Below are positions 23,089 to 32,616 of a stretch of DNA of 64,000 nucleotides, in pieces. The notes under the pieces were generated by a model, which was not told where the DNA came from, ran no database searches, and saw only the letters and a list, made by a program, of their open reading frames with translations. The position numbers and the translations under genes were made by a program. Numbering within the stretch: the first letter of the stretch is position 1; every line of letters starts with the position of its first letter. This DNA comes from Arthrobacter gandavensis (GTDB lineage: Bacteria > Actinomycetota > Actinomycetes > Actinomycetales > Micrococcaceae), in NCBI RefSeq assembly GCF_009192735.1, contig NZ_VTFU01000001.1, forward strand, positions 558,001-622,000. Reading direction: 5' to 3'.

Positions 23089-24423
23089 GTGAAAAGACCA
23101 CAGTTAGGCGCCGGGCCGGCGTTGAACCGCCGGCAGCTATTAATGGGAACCGGTGCTCTGATGGGAGGCGCGCTGACGGCGGCATCGCTGTCCGGCTGCG
23201 GGGCTCCCTCAGCCAGCGCGGCGCAGACCCTGCGTTTCTGGCATCTTCTCTCCGGCGGCGACGGCATCAAAATGCAGGGCATGATCGATGCGGCAAATGA
23301 CCTGAACACCGGATTCACGGTGGCGCCCACGGTCCTGGCCTGGGGGGCTCCCTATTACACCAAGCTTGCCATGGCCTCAGCCGGCGGCCGTCCGCCGGAA
23401 CTGGCCATCATGCACGCCAGCCGGGTGGTCGGATACGCACCCGGAGGCCTGCTCGACGAGTGGGACCTGGACCTGCTGGCGGAAAACGGCGTCACTGAGA
23501 AGGATTTCGCCCCGCGTATTTGGGAAAACAGCCAGATTGACGGCAAGCTCTTCAGCATCGCGCTGGACTCGCATCCGTTCATCATGATGTACAACACCGA
23601 AATTGCCGCCGAGGCCGGAGTGCTCGGCCAGGACGAACTCCTGGTTCCCATCAATTCGCCCGAGCAGTTCCGTGAGGTCGCCATGGAAATGCAGAAGGTC
23701 ACGGGCCGCCACGGCCTGTCCTACGGGTTCCTGGGCGACGGCGCCCAGATGTGGCGGCTCTTCTACACGTTCTACCGGCAGCACGGCGCCGAGATGATCC
23801 TGAACCAGGGAGAAACCGCCGTCGTTGACCGCGACGTCGCCATCTCCTGCCTGGAATTCATCCGCTCGCTGCTGGATGACACGATCACCACCAGCAGCGG
23901 GGACATCAACACCGCCATTGCCGAGTTCGCCGGCGGCGCGTCCGGGATGCTGTTCAGCGGGGTGTGGGAACTGCCAACCATGAAGACGGCGAACATTCCC
24001 CTGGGTGCGGCGCCCATACCGACGCTGTTCGGCACTCCGGCCGCCTACGCCGACTCCCACGCGTTCGTGCTGCCCCACCAGGTGAACCTGGACGAGGACC
24101 TGCGGCGGAACTCCTACAAGTTTGTGGCCGATGTGCTGAAGGGCTCCTTCGCCTGGGCGGAGGCAGGACATATTCCGTCCTATCAACCCATCGTCGGCTC
24201 GGCCGAGTACGGCGCGCTGTCGCCGCAGGCCAACTACGCCGCTGCCGCGGACATCATCAACTACGATCCCCGGGCCTACTTCTCCGGCTCCGGCTCAGAT
24301 TTCCAGACCTATTTCGCGAACAGCATCCAGAACGTCTTTCTTGGCCGGGACCAGCCGCAAACCGGCTGGGACTCCTTCGTCGACCGGCTCAACATCCTCC
24401 TGGCCAAACCCAACCCCGTATAG
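23089..24423 (+). CDS. ABC transporter substrate-binding lipoprotein (arabino-oligosaccharide type)
   Basis: 444 residues. The signal peptide has twin arginines (NRRQLLMGTGALMGG) and a lipobox LSGC with Cys37, so Tat export followed by lipidation is plausible. The mature protein is a family-1 binding protein (TLRFWHLLSGGDGIKMQGMI, ELAIMHASRVVGYAPGGLLDEWD). GTG 23089 follows AAAGGAG. It opens an operon with two permeases and a GH51 arabinofuranosidase, so the ligand is probably an arabinose-containing oligosaccharide; that is context, not proof. Confidence 0.88.
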   Translation: MKRPQLGAGPALNRRQLLMGTGALMGGALTAASLSGCGAPSASAAQTLRFWHLLSGGDGIKMQGMIDAANDLNTGFTVAPTVLAWGAPYYTKLAMASAGGRPPELAIMHASRVVGYAPGGLLDEWDLDLLAENGVTEKDFAPRIWENSQIDGKLFSIALDSHPFIMMYNTEIAAEAGVLGQDELLVPINSPEQFREVAMEMQKVTGRHGLSYGFLGDGAQMWRLFYTFYRQHGAEMILNQGETAVVDRDVAISCLEFIRSLLDDTITTSSGDINTAIAEFAGGASGMLFSGVWELPTMKTANIPLGAAPIPTLFGTPAAYADSHAFVLPHQVNLDEDLRRNSYKFVADVLKGSFAWAEAGHIPSYQPIVGSAEYGALSPQANYAAAADIINYDPRAYFSGSGSDFQTYFANSIQNVFLGRDQPQTGWDSFVDRLNILLAKPNPV

Positions 24424-24472
24424 ATCCTGACCGGCACAACGTATTTCGGTGAAAGCGACAAAGGAGTCCTTC

Positions 24473-25414
24473 ATGAGTACCGCAACTGCTTCACGGGGCG
24501 GAGGAAGCACCACGCAGCAACCCGCTGCCCCGCCCAATTCCCGGCGAAAGTCCCGCCGGGACAATCTGCACGGCTGGGGATTCAGCGCCCCCTTCCTGGC
24601 CTTTTTCCTTCTGTTCCTGGTCTGGCCCATTGTCTACGGCTTCTACATGAGCCTGACCGGAAAGTCCCTGACCGGCGCCAACAGCGAGCTGCTCGGCTTC
24701 GCCAACTACGCCGAGGCCTTCCAGGACCCCGACCTGTGGCATTCGCTGGGCAACACCCTGTACTTCACTGTCATCAGCACCATTCCGCTGGTGATAGTTG
24801 CCCTGGCCATGGCCGCCCTGGTGAACATGGGCCTGCCGGCGCAGTGGCTGTGGCGGCTGGCGTTCTTCTCCCCCTATCTGCTGGCTTCCACCGTGGTGTC
24901 CCTGTTCTTCACCTGGATGTACAACCCGCAGCTGGGCCTCATCAACGACGTCCTGGCCAAAGTGGGCATCCCTCCGGTCGCCTGGCTCAATGATCCCAAG
25001 GTCGCCATGTGGGCCATCGTCATCGCGACAGTCTGGTGGACCGTGGGCTTCAATTTCCTGCTGTACCTGGCGGCCATGCAGAACATCCCGCAGCAGCACT
25101 ACGAGGCCGCGTCGCTGGACGGCGCCGGAGGATGGCGCCAATTCTTTTCCATTACCCTCCCCCAGCTTGGACCGATCACCGTCCTGATTGTCATCCTGCA
25201 GATCCTCGCATCGCTGAAGATTTTCGATCAGGTCTACCAGATGACCGGAGGCGGCCCGGCCGGCACCACCCGGACCATCGTGCAGTACATCTTCGAATCA
25301 GGCTTTACCGGGTACCGGCTCGGATACTCCGCCGCTATTTCCTACGTGTTCTTCGCCCTGATCATCGTGGTCTCGTGCGGGCAGTTCTTCATCAACCGCC
25401 GAAGGAGCTTCTGA
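24473..25414 (+). CDS. Carbohydrate ABC transporter permease, MalF type (AraP-like)
   Basis: 313 residues. Six membrane helices (first at FSAPFLAFFLLFLVWPIVYGFYMSL) and the EAA loop HYEAASLDGAGGWRQFFSITLPQL. ATG 24473 is chosen over 24449 because AAAGGAG stands 6 bp before it. The N-tail carries Ser/Thr/Gly and RRKSRR-like basic residues. It lies 49 bp after the binding-protein gene and 1 bp before the second permease. Confidence 0.9.
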   Translation: MSTATASRGGGSTTQQPAAPPNSRRKSRRDNLHGWGFSAPFLAFFLLFLVWPIVYGFYMSLTGKSLTGANSELLGFANYAEAFQDPDLWHSLGNTLYFTVISTIPLVIVALAMAALVNMGLPAQWLWRLAFFSPYLLASTVVSLFFTWMYNPQLGLINDVLAKVGIPPVAWLNDPKVAMWAIVIATVWWTVGFNFLLYLAAMQNIPQQHYEAASLDGAGGWRQFFSITLPQLGPITVLIVILQILASLKIFDQVYQMTGGGPAGTTRTIVQYIFESGFTGYRLGYSAAISYVFFALIIVVSCGQFFINRRRSF

Positions 25415-25415
25415 C

Positions 25416-26312
25416 ATGGCAGCACCGGCACTCATCCGCCCTCCCGCAGCCCCGGTTCCACCGGCTCCCCGCCAGAACCGCAAACGCACGGCAACTCCGG
25501 CGCGCATAGCCGGAACCGTGGTGGTCTCAGTACTGGCCGTTGTGTGGCTGGTTCCCTATGCGTGGGCAGCGGTCACGGCGTTCAAGCCCGAGACGGAAGC
25601 GGCGGCCACCCCGATCAGCTGGGTCCCGCAGTCCGGGTTCACCCTGGATGCCTTCACCAAGGTGCTCCGCGACGGAAACATCCCGCTGTGGACCTGGAAC
25701 TCCCTGATCACCTCGGCGGCCATCACAGTCATCACCCTGGTGATTTCAGCGCTGTGCGCCTATGCCCTGTCCCGGATCGACTTCAAGGGCAAGCGGATCC
25801 TGATGGCGGTCATCATTGCCTCCATCGTCATTCCCCCTCCGGTCCTGATCATCCCGCTGTTTTACCAGATGCTGTCCATGCACCTGATTGACACCTACTG
25901 GGCCATCATCCTCCCGCAGGTGATTGCCCCGGCCATGGTTTTTGTCCTCAAGAAGTTCTTCGACCAGATCCCCCGGGAACTGGAAGAAGCCGCCATCATG
26001 GACGGCGCCGGCCGGATGCGGGTCTTCCTGCAGATTGTGCTCCCGCTCTCCCGCCCGATCCTTGCGGCCGTGGCGATCTTCGTGTTCATCGGCGCCTGGA
26101 ACAACTTCCTGTGGCCGTTCATCGCCACCAACGATGCATCGCTGCTGACCCTTCCCGTGGGCCTGCAAACCATCAAGAGCGCCTACGGCATCCAGTACGC
26201 CCAGAACATGGCATCGGCCCTGCTGGCGGCCCTGCCGCTGATCATCGTTTTCCTTTTCTTCCAGCGGCAGATCATCAAGGGCATTTCCACCACCGGCTTG
26301 GCCGGCACCTGA
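25416..26312 (+). CDS. Carbohydrate ABC transporter permease, MalG type (AraQ-like)
   Basis: 298 residues with six helices (first around VVVSVLAVVWLVPYAWAAVTAF) and the EAA loop ELEEAAIMDGAGRMRVFLQIVLPL. It is the channel partner of the preceding permease. The Pro/Ala-rich first 25 residues are cytoplasmic. No ATPase gene follows; instead the operon continues, after a 119-bp repeat-containing gap, into the arabinofuranosidase. Confidence 0.9.
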   Translation: MAAPALIRPPAAPVPPAPRQNRKRTATPARIAGTVVVSVLAVVWLVPYAWAAVTAFKPETEAAATPISWVPQSGFTLDAFTKVLRDGNIPLWTWNSLITSAAITVITLVISALCAYALSRIDFKGKRILMAVIIASIVIPPPVLIIPLFYQMLSMHLIDTYWAIILPQVIAPAMVFVLKKFFDQIPRELEEAAIMDGAGRMRVFLQIVLPLSRPILAAVAIFVFIGAWNNFLWPFIATNDASLLTLPVGLQTIKSAYGIQYAQNMASALLAALPLIIVFLFFQRQIIKGISTTGLAGT

Positions 26313-26317
26313 TTCCG

Positions 26318-26415
26318 TCCACCGCCTGATTCCGTCCACCCTCTGAACCGCACCATCCCTTCAAACCGCACCATCCCTTCAAACCGCACCACCGTCTCAG
26401 ACCGCACCACCATTT
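26318..26415 (+). repeat. Short degenerate tandem repeats before the arabinofuranosidase gene
   Basis: Two units of ATTCCGTCCACC are followed by four units built on ACCGCACCA, spaced 18-19 bp (AACCGCACCATCCCTTCA twice, nearly identical). They fill most of the gap between the permease stop and the GH51 start codon and do not encode a protein. Confidence 0.7.
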
Positions 26416-26431
26416 CAAGGAGTAAAAACAT

Positions 26432-27970
26432 ATGTCCCGCGCCAGGATCAGCATTGACCGCAACTTCACCATTGGAGCGGTTCCCCGCCGCCTGTTTGGC
26501 TCCTTCGTGGAGCACATGGGCCGCTGCGTCTACACCGGAATCTACGAACCGGGCCACCCGGACGCCGACGAGCAGGGCTACCGGCAGGATGTCCTGGGCC
26601 TGGTCCGTGAACTGGGAGCCACCGTTGTCCGCTACCCCGGCGGCAACTTTGTCTCCGGCTATAACTGGGAGGACGGCGTCGGGCCGGTGGAACAGCGCCC
26701 CACCCGGCTCGACGGCGCGTGGCACACCGTGGAGACCAACGCCTTTGGCCTGCACGAATTTGTGGACTGGTCCCGCAAGGCCGGCGTCGAAATCATGGAA
26801 GCCATCAATCTGGGAACGCGCGGCGTTGATGCGGCACGGGAACTGGTCGAATACGCCAACCACCCCGGGGGCACCTACCTCTCCGACCTCAGGGCCAGGA
26901 ACGGGCATAAGGACCCGTTCAACATCAAGCTCTGGTGCCTGGGCAACGAGCTGGACGGACCATGGCAGACCGGGCACAAGACGGCTGACGAGTACGGCCG
27001 CCTCGCCCAGGAAGCCGCCCGGGCCATGCGTTACGTGGATCCGGACCTGGAACTTGTCGCCTGCGGCAGCTCCGGATCGGGGATGCCCACCTTCGGCGCC
27101 TGGGAGCAGACCGTGCTGGGTCACGCGTATGACGAGGTGGATTACGTATCGCTGCATGCCTACTACCAGGAGGAAGACGGCGACGCCGGGAGCTTCCTGG
27201 CCAGCGCCGTCGACATGGACTATTTCATCGAGTCGGTCGTGGCCACCGCAGACGCTGTCCGGGCCCGCGGGAAGCACAAGAAGTTCATCAATCTGTCCTT
27301 CGATGAGTGGAACGTCTGGTACCAGCGGGGGCTCGACACCGACGACCAGCCGGCCGCGGTGGCGCGCGCGGGCTGGCGCGAGCACCCCCGTGTCATCGAG
27401 GATAAGTACAACGTGACCGACGCCGTCGTCGTCGGAACCCTGCTGAATTCGCTGCTGCGCCACGGTGACCGGGTGACTATCGCCAACCAGGCGCAGCTGG
27501 TGAACGTGATCGCCCCGATCATGGCCGAGGAGAACGGTCCGGCCTGGCGGCAGACCATCTTCCATCCCTTTGCCCGGATGGCTGCTCTGGCCAAGGGGCA
27601 GATTATGCGGACAGCCGTGGATTCGGACAAATATGCCACCAGCCGCTTTGGCGATGCCGACCTCGTGGACGCCAGCGTCACGTGGGACGAGGAAAGCGGC
27701 AAGATGGCGCTCTTCCTGGCCAACCGCGGACTGGAGGATGCGGCGGACGTTGAAGTCTCGCTCGGCGGATTCGACGCCGGGCAAATCATCCGCGCCGAGG
27801 TCCTGCAGGTGCCCGAGGGCAAAGACCGGTTTGCCATCAACTCACAGGCCGACGGCGAGCAGGTGGGACTCACTCCCCTGTCCGGAGTAAAGGCGGTGGG
27901 CAGCGAGCTGCGGCTGACTCTTCCCGCACTGTCCTGGGCCGTAGTGGAACTTGAGGTCAGCAAGGGCTAG
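26432..27970 (+). CDS. abfA: Intracellular alpha-L-arabinofuranosidase, GH51
   Basis: 512 residues, the usual size for GH51. The acid/base is Glu173 in CLGNELDGPW and the nucleophile is Glu292 in FDEWNVWY; the substrate-site segment VVRYPGGNFVSGYNWEDGVGP (part) is also visible. The enzyme removes arabinofuranosyl units from arabino-oligosaccharides or arabinoxylan fragments with retention. No signal peptide, so it works on imported sugars, matching the upstream ABC system. CAAGGAG precedes the ATG by about 9 bp. A strong terminator follows. Confidence 0.92.
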   Translation: MSRARISIDRNFTIGAVPRRLFGSFVEHMGRCVYTGIYEPGHPDADEQGYRQDVLGLVRELGATVVRYPGGNFVSGYNWEDGVGPVEQRPTRLDGAWHTVETNAFGLHEFVDWSRKAGVEIMEAINLGTRGVDAARELVEYANHPGGTYLSDLRARNGHKDPFNIKLWCLGNELDGPWQTGHKTADEYGRLAQEAARAMRYVDPDLELVACGSSGSGMPTFGAWEQTVLGHAYDEVDYVSLHAYYQEEDGDAGSFLASAVDMDYFIESVVATADAVRARGKHKKFINLSFDEWNVWYQRGLDTDDQPAAVARAGWREHPRVIEDKYNVTDAVVVGTLLNSLLRHGDRVTIANQAQLVNVIAPIMAEENGPAWRQTIFHPFARMAALAKGQIMRTAVDSDKYATSRFGDADLVDASVTWDEESGKMALFLANRGLEDAADVEVSLGGFDAGQIIRAEVLQVPEGKDRFAINSQADGEQVGLTPLSGVKAVGSELRLTLPALSWAVVELEVSKG

Positions 27971-28058
27971 GCGGCATCGGGCGGCGTGGGCACCGGCGAG
28001 CGCCGCACGGTCCGGTGCCCACGCTGCGCCGTGGTTACACTCCACTATTGCCCGGGGC

Positions 28059-28106
28059 ACTAAGAAACCTGCGTTCGAACACAGCTTCGAACGCAGGTTT
28101 CTTAGT
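28059..28106. terminator. Bidirectional terminator with 21-bp perfect arms
   Basis: Arms ACTAAGAAACCTGCGTTCGA (plus one base) at 28059-28079 and their exact complement at 28086-28106 enclose a 6-base loop. It separates the convergent GH51 and binding-protein genes and has AGAAA/TTTCT near the base on each side. Confidence 0.85.
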
Positions 28107-28109
28107 CCC

Positions 28110-29402
28110 CTAGTTCCCCGAGAGGTTGGTGTTCACCTCGGCAATAAAGGCCTTGGCGGCTTCCTGCGCGGAAACCCGGCCGAACAGTACCTCGAACAGC
28201 TGACGGTCCAGGATCTTCAGCGTGTCGGAGGACCCGGGCGGAAGCGGAGCGGGAGGCGTGATGTCCATGGCGGCGAGACGGTCCAGATACTCGGCCTCCT
28301 GCTGTTTCCCTTCATCCAGGAGCGGGAGCACCTGTGCGCGCACTTCCAGATTGGCCTGCATCCCGCGGTCCAGCTTGATCACCTTGGCTGCCTCCTCGTC
28401 GTTGACCAGGAAGTTCAACAGGCGCGCGGCCTCCTCGGGATGGCTGGATCCGGAGCTGATGGCGTATTCCATCGAGGAGCGCAGCCATGTTCCCGGCTCC
28501 TCGGCTTCACCCGGAAGCTTCATCATCATCAGTCCGTTGCCGGAATAGGCATTCATCTGGTTGCTCCAGGAGATCTTCATACCCTGGCGCCCGACGCCCA
28601 TGAGCGTCTGCTCCGGTGATCCCGAGTTGATGTCCTCCACGGCAACGGAGGCCTCGGGAGCGCCGCCGTTTTCCATGAGCTCAACGTTCATCTCAAACCA
28701 GTCCACGAGCGTGTCCTCACTCATCGCCACTGAGGACCCGTCCTTCGCATACAGTTCCTCCCCATGCTGGCGTGCCCATACCGCAAGGAATGAATCGTTG
28801 GTCATGGGTGTGGTGCCGTACGTGCCGGGAGGCGTCTTTGCTGACACCTCAGCGGCAATATCGCTGTAGTCCTCCCACGTCCATGTCTCGTCGTCGGGCA
28901 GGTCCACCCCTGCCGCTTCGAACACCACGGGATCCACCACCATGCTCATGGCGTTGACTCCGGCAGTCACCGTGTACTGGGTCCCGTCAATCTGGCCGAG
29001 CTCGACAGTTCCCTCGGCAAAGTCCGAGGTGTCAATGATGCCGGAGACCTCGGACAGATCCAGGAGCGCGCCCCTGCTCGCATATTCGGAAGGATATGAG
29101 CCGCTCATGGCGAAAAGGTCAGGCGCATCCCCTCCCGCGGTCTGCGTGGCCATCTTGTCCCAATAACCGCCGAAGTCGGAGAAATCGGCGGAAACCTTGA
29201 TGTCCGGGTTCTTTGCTTCGAAGGCCTCGATGACCTGCATGGTTTCCTGGGCACGGGTGTCGTTGCCCCACCAGGCAAACCGGATGGTTACCGGGCCGTC
29301 GTCCCCTTCGCCGCTGGTATCTGAGTTTCCGCAGCCGCTGGCCAGGAGTGCGGTGACAGCCGCAGCTCCGACCAGGCGCCAAAACCTTGGATGGTGAGTC
29401 AT
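28110..29402 (-). CDS. Orphan sugar ABC transporter substrate-binding lipoprotein
   Basis: 430 residues with a lipobox LASGC (Cys24). The mature chain is a family-1 binding protein: RFAWWGNDTRAQETMQVIEAFEAKNPDIKVSADFS (part), YWDKMATQTAGGDAPDLFAM, WTWEDYSDIA. No permease gene adjoins; it is downstream of a GH43 and a six-hairpin glycosidase-like gene on the same strand. It may use permeases encoded elsewhere or those of the two ABC systems nearby. Its 3' end is marked by the shared terminator 3 bp away. Confidence 0.88.
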   Translation of the reverse strand: MTHHPRFWRLVGAAAVTALLASGCGNSDTSGEGDDGPVTIRFAWWGNDTRAQETMQVIEAFEAKNPDIKVSADFSDFGGYWDKMATQTAGGDAPDLFAMSGSYPSEYASRGALLDLSEVSGIIDTSDFAEGTVELGQIDGTQYTVTAGVNAMSMVVDPVVFEAAGVDLPDDETWTWEDYSDIAAEVSAKTPPGTYGTTPMTNDSFLAVWARQHGEELYAKDGSSVAMSEDTLVDWFEMNVELMENGGAPEASVAVEDINSGSPEQTLMGVGRQGMKISWSNQMNAYSGNGLMMMKLPGEAEEPGTWLRSSMEYAISSGSSHPEEAARLLNFLVNDEEAAKVIKLDRGMQANLEVRAQVLPLLDEGKQQEAEYLDRLAAMDITPPAPLPPGSSDTLKILDRQLFEVLFGRVSAQEAAKAFIAEVNTNLSGN

Positions 29403-29457
29403 GGAATTCCCCGTTCAATGAGGTGGAGTGATTAGTGAGGTTCAGTGCCGCGAAAGG

Positions 29458-31632
29458 TTATGGCGCCGGTATCAGCCCCTCCCATTGAACCGTCCATGAA
29501 GCGGGGAAACCCGGGGCATGGCGGGAGGGACCGCCCTCCCATCCCGCTGCCATGAGCGCAACGGCTGCGAGCAGGCCGCCGTTGCCGGGGAGGTAGACCG
29601 GCAGCGTGGATGTCTGGCGATTGTGGCCGTTGGCGAGATGGGTGTTCTTCCCAACCGGCATCAGCAGGGCACCCACTGCGGTTTCAGGTTCATTCAGGCG
29701 GGCGGCCGTCATCGCGGCAACGGGATAGTCCCAACCCCAGGTGCTCTTCCAGTCCCAGTCACCGAGCACGTCATGCAGGGTGGCCCGCATGGTTTCCCGG
29801 TCAATAAGCTCTGTTGACGGCAGGAACCCCAGGGCGCACAGCATGGAGGGATGGTCTTCCCGCACGGTGAACGGTGGGACGTGCATGGCGGCATACACTC
29901 CGTCCCTGACCATCGGGGCCGCCATCCCGGCGGCAACCTCTTCCCACAGCGGATCAGGATCTTCACCCAGCCGGCGGATCCATTGACCTGCGGCCCTGAG
30001 CGCCCACTGCCAGTATGCGAGCTCAAAGGTGGGGTTGCTGATCTCTGCACGCTGCGGCGCGTAACTCTCCTGGGCCGGAATCAGGGGCGGGCCGAGGTGA
30101 TAGCCGCCGTCGGCGGGCAGGGCAAAGCCTGCCATGAAATCCGCTGTGTCGCGGACAATTTCGGCATACGTTTCCAGCAGCTCCCGTGACGGCTCCGCCC
30201 GGTAAAGAAGTTCCGCCAGATAAATGGGATGGGGCTGCTGCCACACCAGGAAGGGGCCAATGGTGCTCGGACTCTCCCGGCCGTCCGGGGCCACCTGCTT
30301 GGGCCACCGGGCGCCCGGGAAGCCCTGGCTTTGGGCCGTGGCCACTGCGGAGCCGTGAATGTCCCGGTACCAGCCCACGCTGCGCTCCAGCAGCTCCGGA
30401 CGGTTCCACAGGGCGAAGTGGGCACTGTGCCACCAGTGCATTTCCAGGTGGAAACGGCCGCGCCAGGAATTGCACACCAGTCCGGTTTCCTGGGGCGGGG
30501 TCGTGCCGGAGCAGTTCACCTTCGTGAGGTACTGGGACAGCACGATCCTGCGTTCGAGTTCCACCGCCCGCGGATCCGGGGTATCCGCGAGCTGGACTGC
30601 CGCTCCGGTCATCCAGAAGCGTTCCCAGCCCTTCGCCGATGCGGCCATGGTGGCTGCCGCACCGGCGGGTTCCACCTTCACGGGTGCGGCATCCGGTGCG
30701 GCATCGGGTGCGGCCTCTGTGCCGCCGCCCCCTGCGGCTGGAACCTCCACGGGCTGGAACAGGAAGGAGATTTCCAACCTCTCGCCCGGACAGCTGATGC
30801 GCAGCTCATGGTCCCCGGTGACTTCCAGTGATGCTTGCGCACTGCTAATCCGCACCCGGTACTCCGCGGCATCGAGGGTTCGCTTCACGATCCACCCACC
30901 CTCCGTAATCTCAACAACGGTCCGGTGGGCTGCCGGCTGTTCCCAGTCGGCGGCGTTGTGCCAGACCCCTGATCCGTAGGGAAAGGCGACGGTGAGGCCC
31001 AGGCCGCGGGTGAGCAGGGGCGAGCTGACCGTCAGGGACAGCTCATCCCGGTCCGGATGACACGCGGTCTCCACAGTGACCGGCTCATCGGCGAGCGCAA
31101 AGCTGCTGGTCACTACTCCCGTCCACAGATCCAGGCACTGGTCAGCGTTGCTGATCCCGGCTGCCTGCGGAGGCATCGGGCCGGTGCCCTCATTCATGGA
31201 CAGCGAGATTCGGCCCAGGTCGAGCCGGTGGGGATTGGAGCGGAGCCAGGCCTCCGCTCCGGTCAGCGCCTCACTGAGTTCATCCTGCTTACCTCCGTTG
31301 AGGTCCACATACCGCACCGGGCCGCGCGGGGAGTCGTACTCGACCAGGGAATCCCGAAGATCAGGGGTATCTCCGGCAGGCGGACTGGAATGCCATCCCC
31401 AGGAGGACTGAGTCCCCAGCAGGGTTCCGGCATCCTTGTCGCCGCACTCTCCCACCGGGTAATCATCGGGAAAGGTCTGTGTCCCGGTGAGGTCCATGGT
31501 GAACGCAAAATCTCCGTTGCCCACCGACACCGGGCTGGCGGGATCCAGGCGGTCCTGCCGGACATTGTGGCGGCGCACCAGCTGCTGGCGGTTTATGGGC
31601 TGGGCGGGCGCCGGCGACGTGTCTTTGCTCAT
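29458..31632 (-). CDS. Six-hairpin glycosidase-like protein (GH95/GH65-like clan), substrate unknown
   Basis: 724 residues. The N-terminus is a beta-sandwich-like region (SVGNGDFAFTMDLTGTQTF); the C-terminal half looks like an (alpha/alpha)6 toroid: LVCNSWRGRFHLEMHWWHSAHFALW, FLVWQQPHPIYLAELLYR and DWDWKSTWGWDYPVAAMTAARL. Such folds occur in GH65, GH95 and relatives. Acidic residues at HLEMHWWH and DWDWKSTWGWD are catalytic candidates. An Ala/Pro-rich insert with repeated PDAA lies near residue 310. There is no signal peptide. It overlaps the upstream GH43 gene by 4 bp. Exact family is uncertain; it may be an unclassified glycosidase. Confidence 0.65.
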   Translation of the reverse strand: MSKDTSPAPAQPINRQQLVRRHNVRQDRLDPASPVSVGNGDFAFTMDLTGTQTFPDDYPVGECGDKDAGTLLGTQSSWGWHSSPPAGDTPDLRDSLVEYDSPRGPVRYVDLNGGKQDELSEALTGAEAWLRSNPHRLDLGRISLSMNEGTGPMPPQAAGISNADQCLDLWTGVVTSSFALADEPVTVETACHPDRDELSLTVSSPLLTRGLGLTVAFPYGSGVWHNAADWEQPAAHRTVVEITEGGWIVKRTLDAAEYRVRISSAQASLEVTGDHELRISCPGERLEISFLFQPVEVPAAGGGGTEAAPDAAPDAAPVKVEPAGAAATMAASAKGWERFWMTGAAVQLADTPDPRAVELERRIVLSQYLTKVNCSGTTPPQETGLVCNSWRGRFHLEMHWWHSAHFALWNRPELLERSVGWYRDIHGSAVATAQSQGFPGARWPKQVAPDGRESPSTIGPFLVWQQPHPIYLAELLYRAEPSRELLETYAEIVRDTADFMAGFALPADGGYHLGPPLIPAQESYAPQRAEISNPTFELAYWQWALRAAGQWIRRLGEDPDPLWEEVAAGMAAPMVRDGVYAAMHVPPFTVREDHPSMLCALGFLPSTELIDRETMRATLHDVLGDWDWKSTWGWDYPVAAMTAARLNEPETAVGALLMPVGKNTHLANGHNRQTSTLPVYLPGNGGLLAAVALMAAGWEGGPSRHAPGFPASWTVQWEGLIPAP

Positions 31633-32516
31633 GAGAACTGCCCGCCTGCCAGCGGCTGCAGAACGGCGCGCTCATCAGGCGTCCGGTTTGGATGGTGGAG
31701 GGTCAGGACCGGGTTCCCGTCGAACGTCTCGAAAATCATGCCGTGCCCGCCGTCCGCAGGCCACACCGGATCCGGTTCCTGCACCCATGGCCCTTCCACA
31801 CGCCCCGACTCCGAGCGGGCCACTCCCATCGCATAACCGCTGCCGCCCATGGCGGACCAGAGCATCAGCAGTTCCCCGGTTGCTGTCCGGCGCAGGAAGG
31901 GGCCATCCGTCACGTAGACCGGGAACTTCAATGGTTCGCTGCGCTTCAGCGGAGTGCTCCACGGCGCTGCGGAGGAGCTGAACAGGAAAACCGGCGGCCC
32001 GGTGACGGCCCGGAGGTCCGGCGCAAGCCGCTGGGCATACACGGCGCCGTCATGCACCTGCACCCATTCGTGGCAGTAGATCAGCCAGGCTGCGCCGTCC
32101 GTGTCCACATGGAAGGTGCCGTCCAGGCACTGCCAGTTCGCCGGCGTTACCGGGCCCGGGGACCAGCGCACGTAGGGTCCTTCGGGGCGATCCGCTGCCA
32201 GCACGTAGGTCCCGCGCATGGCACCGGGCGCCTTGAAGGTTGCAAACATGAAGTAGCGCCCCTGGTGGGCATGGACCTCCGGCGCCCAGAACTCGGTGTA
32301 GCCCTCAAAGGACTCGTCCGGGCGGAAGGCCGGCAGCGGACCCTCCCATTGTTCGAGGTCAACGCTGCGGTAACAGTCAAAGCCGGTGCCGGGTCCGGAC
32401 CAGATATCCGCGTCGGTGCTGCCGAACAGGTAGTAGGCGCCCTCCGACGCCACAGGCAGGACAAAGGGGTCCCGGATCTGGATGTCACTGAGCGTGCTGG
32501 TACTGCCGGTTGCCAT
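31629..32516 (-). CDS. GH43-like glycoside hydrolase (five-bladed propeller)
   Basis: 295 residues of a GH43/GH62-type five-bladed propeller. IRDPFVLP (candidate base Asp) stands near the N-terminus, TEFWAPEVHAHQGRYFMFAT and LDGTFHVDTDGAAWLIYCHEW follow, with YVTDGPFLRR and GGHGMIFETFDG later. Typical substrates are arabinosyl or xylosyl linkages. No export signal, so it acts on imported sugars. It opens a three-gene minus-strand unit with the six-hairpin enzyme and a binding protein. A LacI-type site lies 22-33 bp upstream of its start. Confidence 0.82.
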   Translation of the reverse strand: MATGSTSTLSDIQIRDPFVLPVASEGAYYLFGSTDADIWSGPGTGFDCYRSVDLEQWEGPLPAFRPDESFEGYTEFWAPEVHAHQGRYFMFATFKAPGAMRGTYVLAADRPEGPYVRWSPGPVTPANWQCLDGTFHVDTDGAAWLIYCHEWVQVHDGAVYAQRLAPDLRAVTGPPVFLFSSSAAPWSTPLKRSEPLKFPVYVTDGPFLRRTATGELLMLWSAMGGSGYAMGVARSESGRVEGPWVQEPDPVWPADGGHGMIFETFDGNPVLTLHHPNRTPDERAVLQPLAGGQFS

Positions 32517-32537
32517 GGTTCTTCCTGTCAGCTGAGT

Positions 32538-32549
32538 GAAACCGTTTTC
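32538..32549. promoter_or_regulatory. LacI-type operator before the GH43 operon
   Basis: GAAACCGTTTTC, with a further GAAACG just beyond, has the CG-centred, A/T-flanked pattern of LacI-family operators and lies within the probable promoter of the minus-strand glycosidase unit. Confidence 0.45.
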
Positions 32550-32616
32550 TGAAACGTATCAATGACGTAGGTCACATTCAAGGGGCTGGAGAGGCGGCGC
32601 CTGCGGTGCGGGCAGC

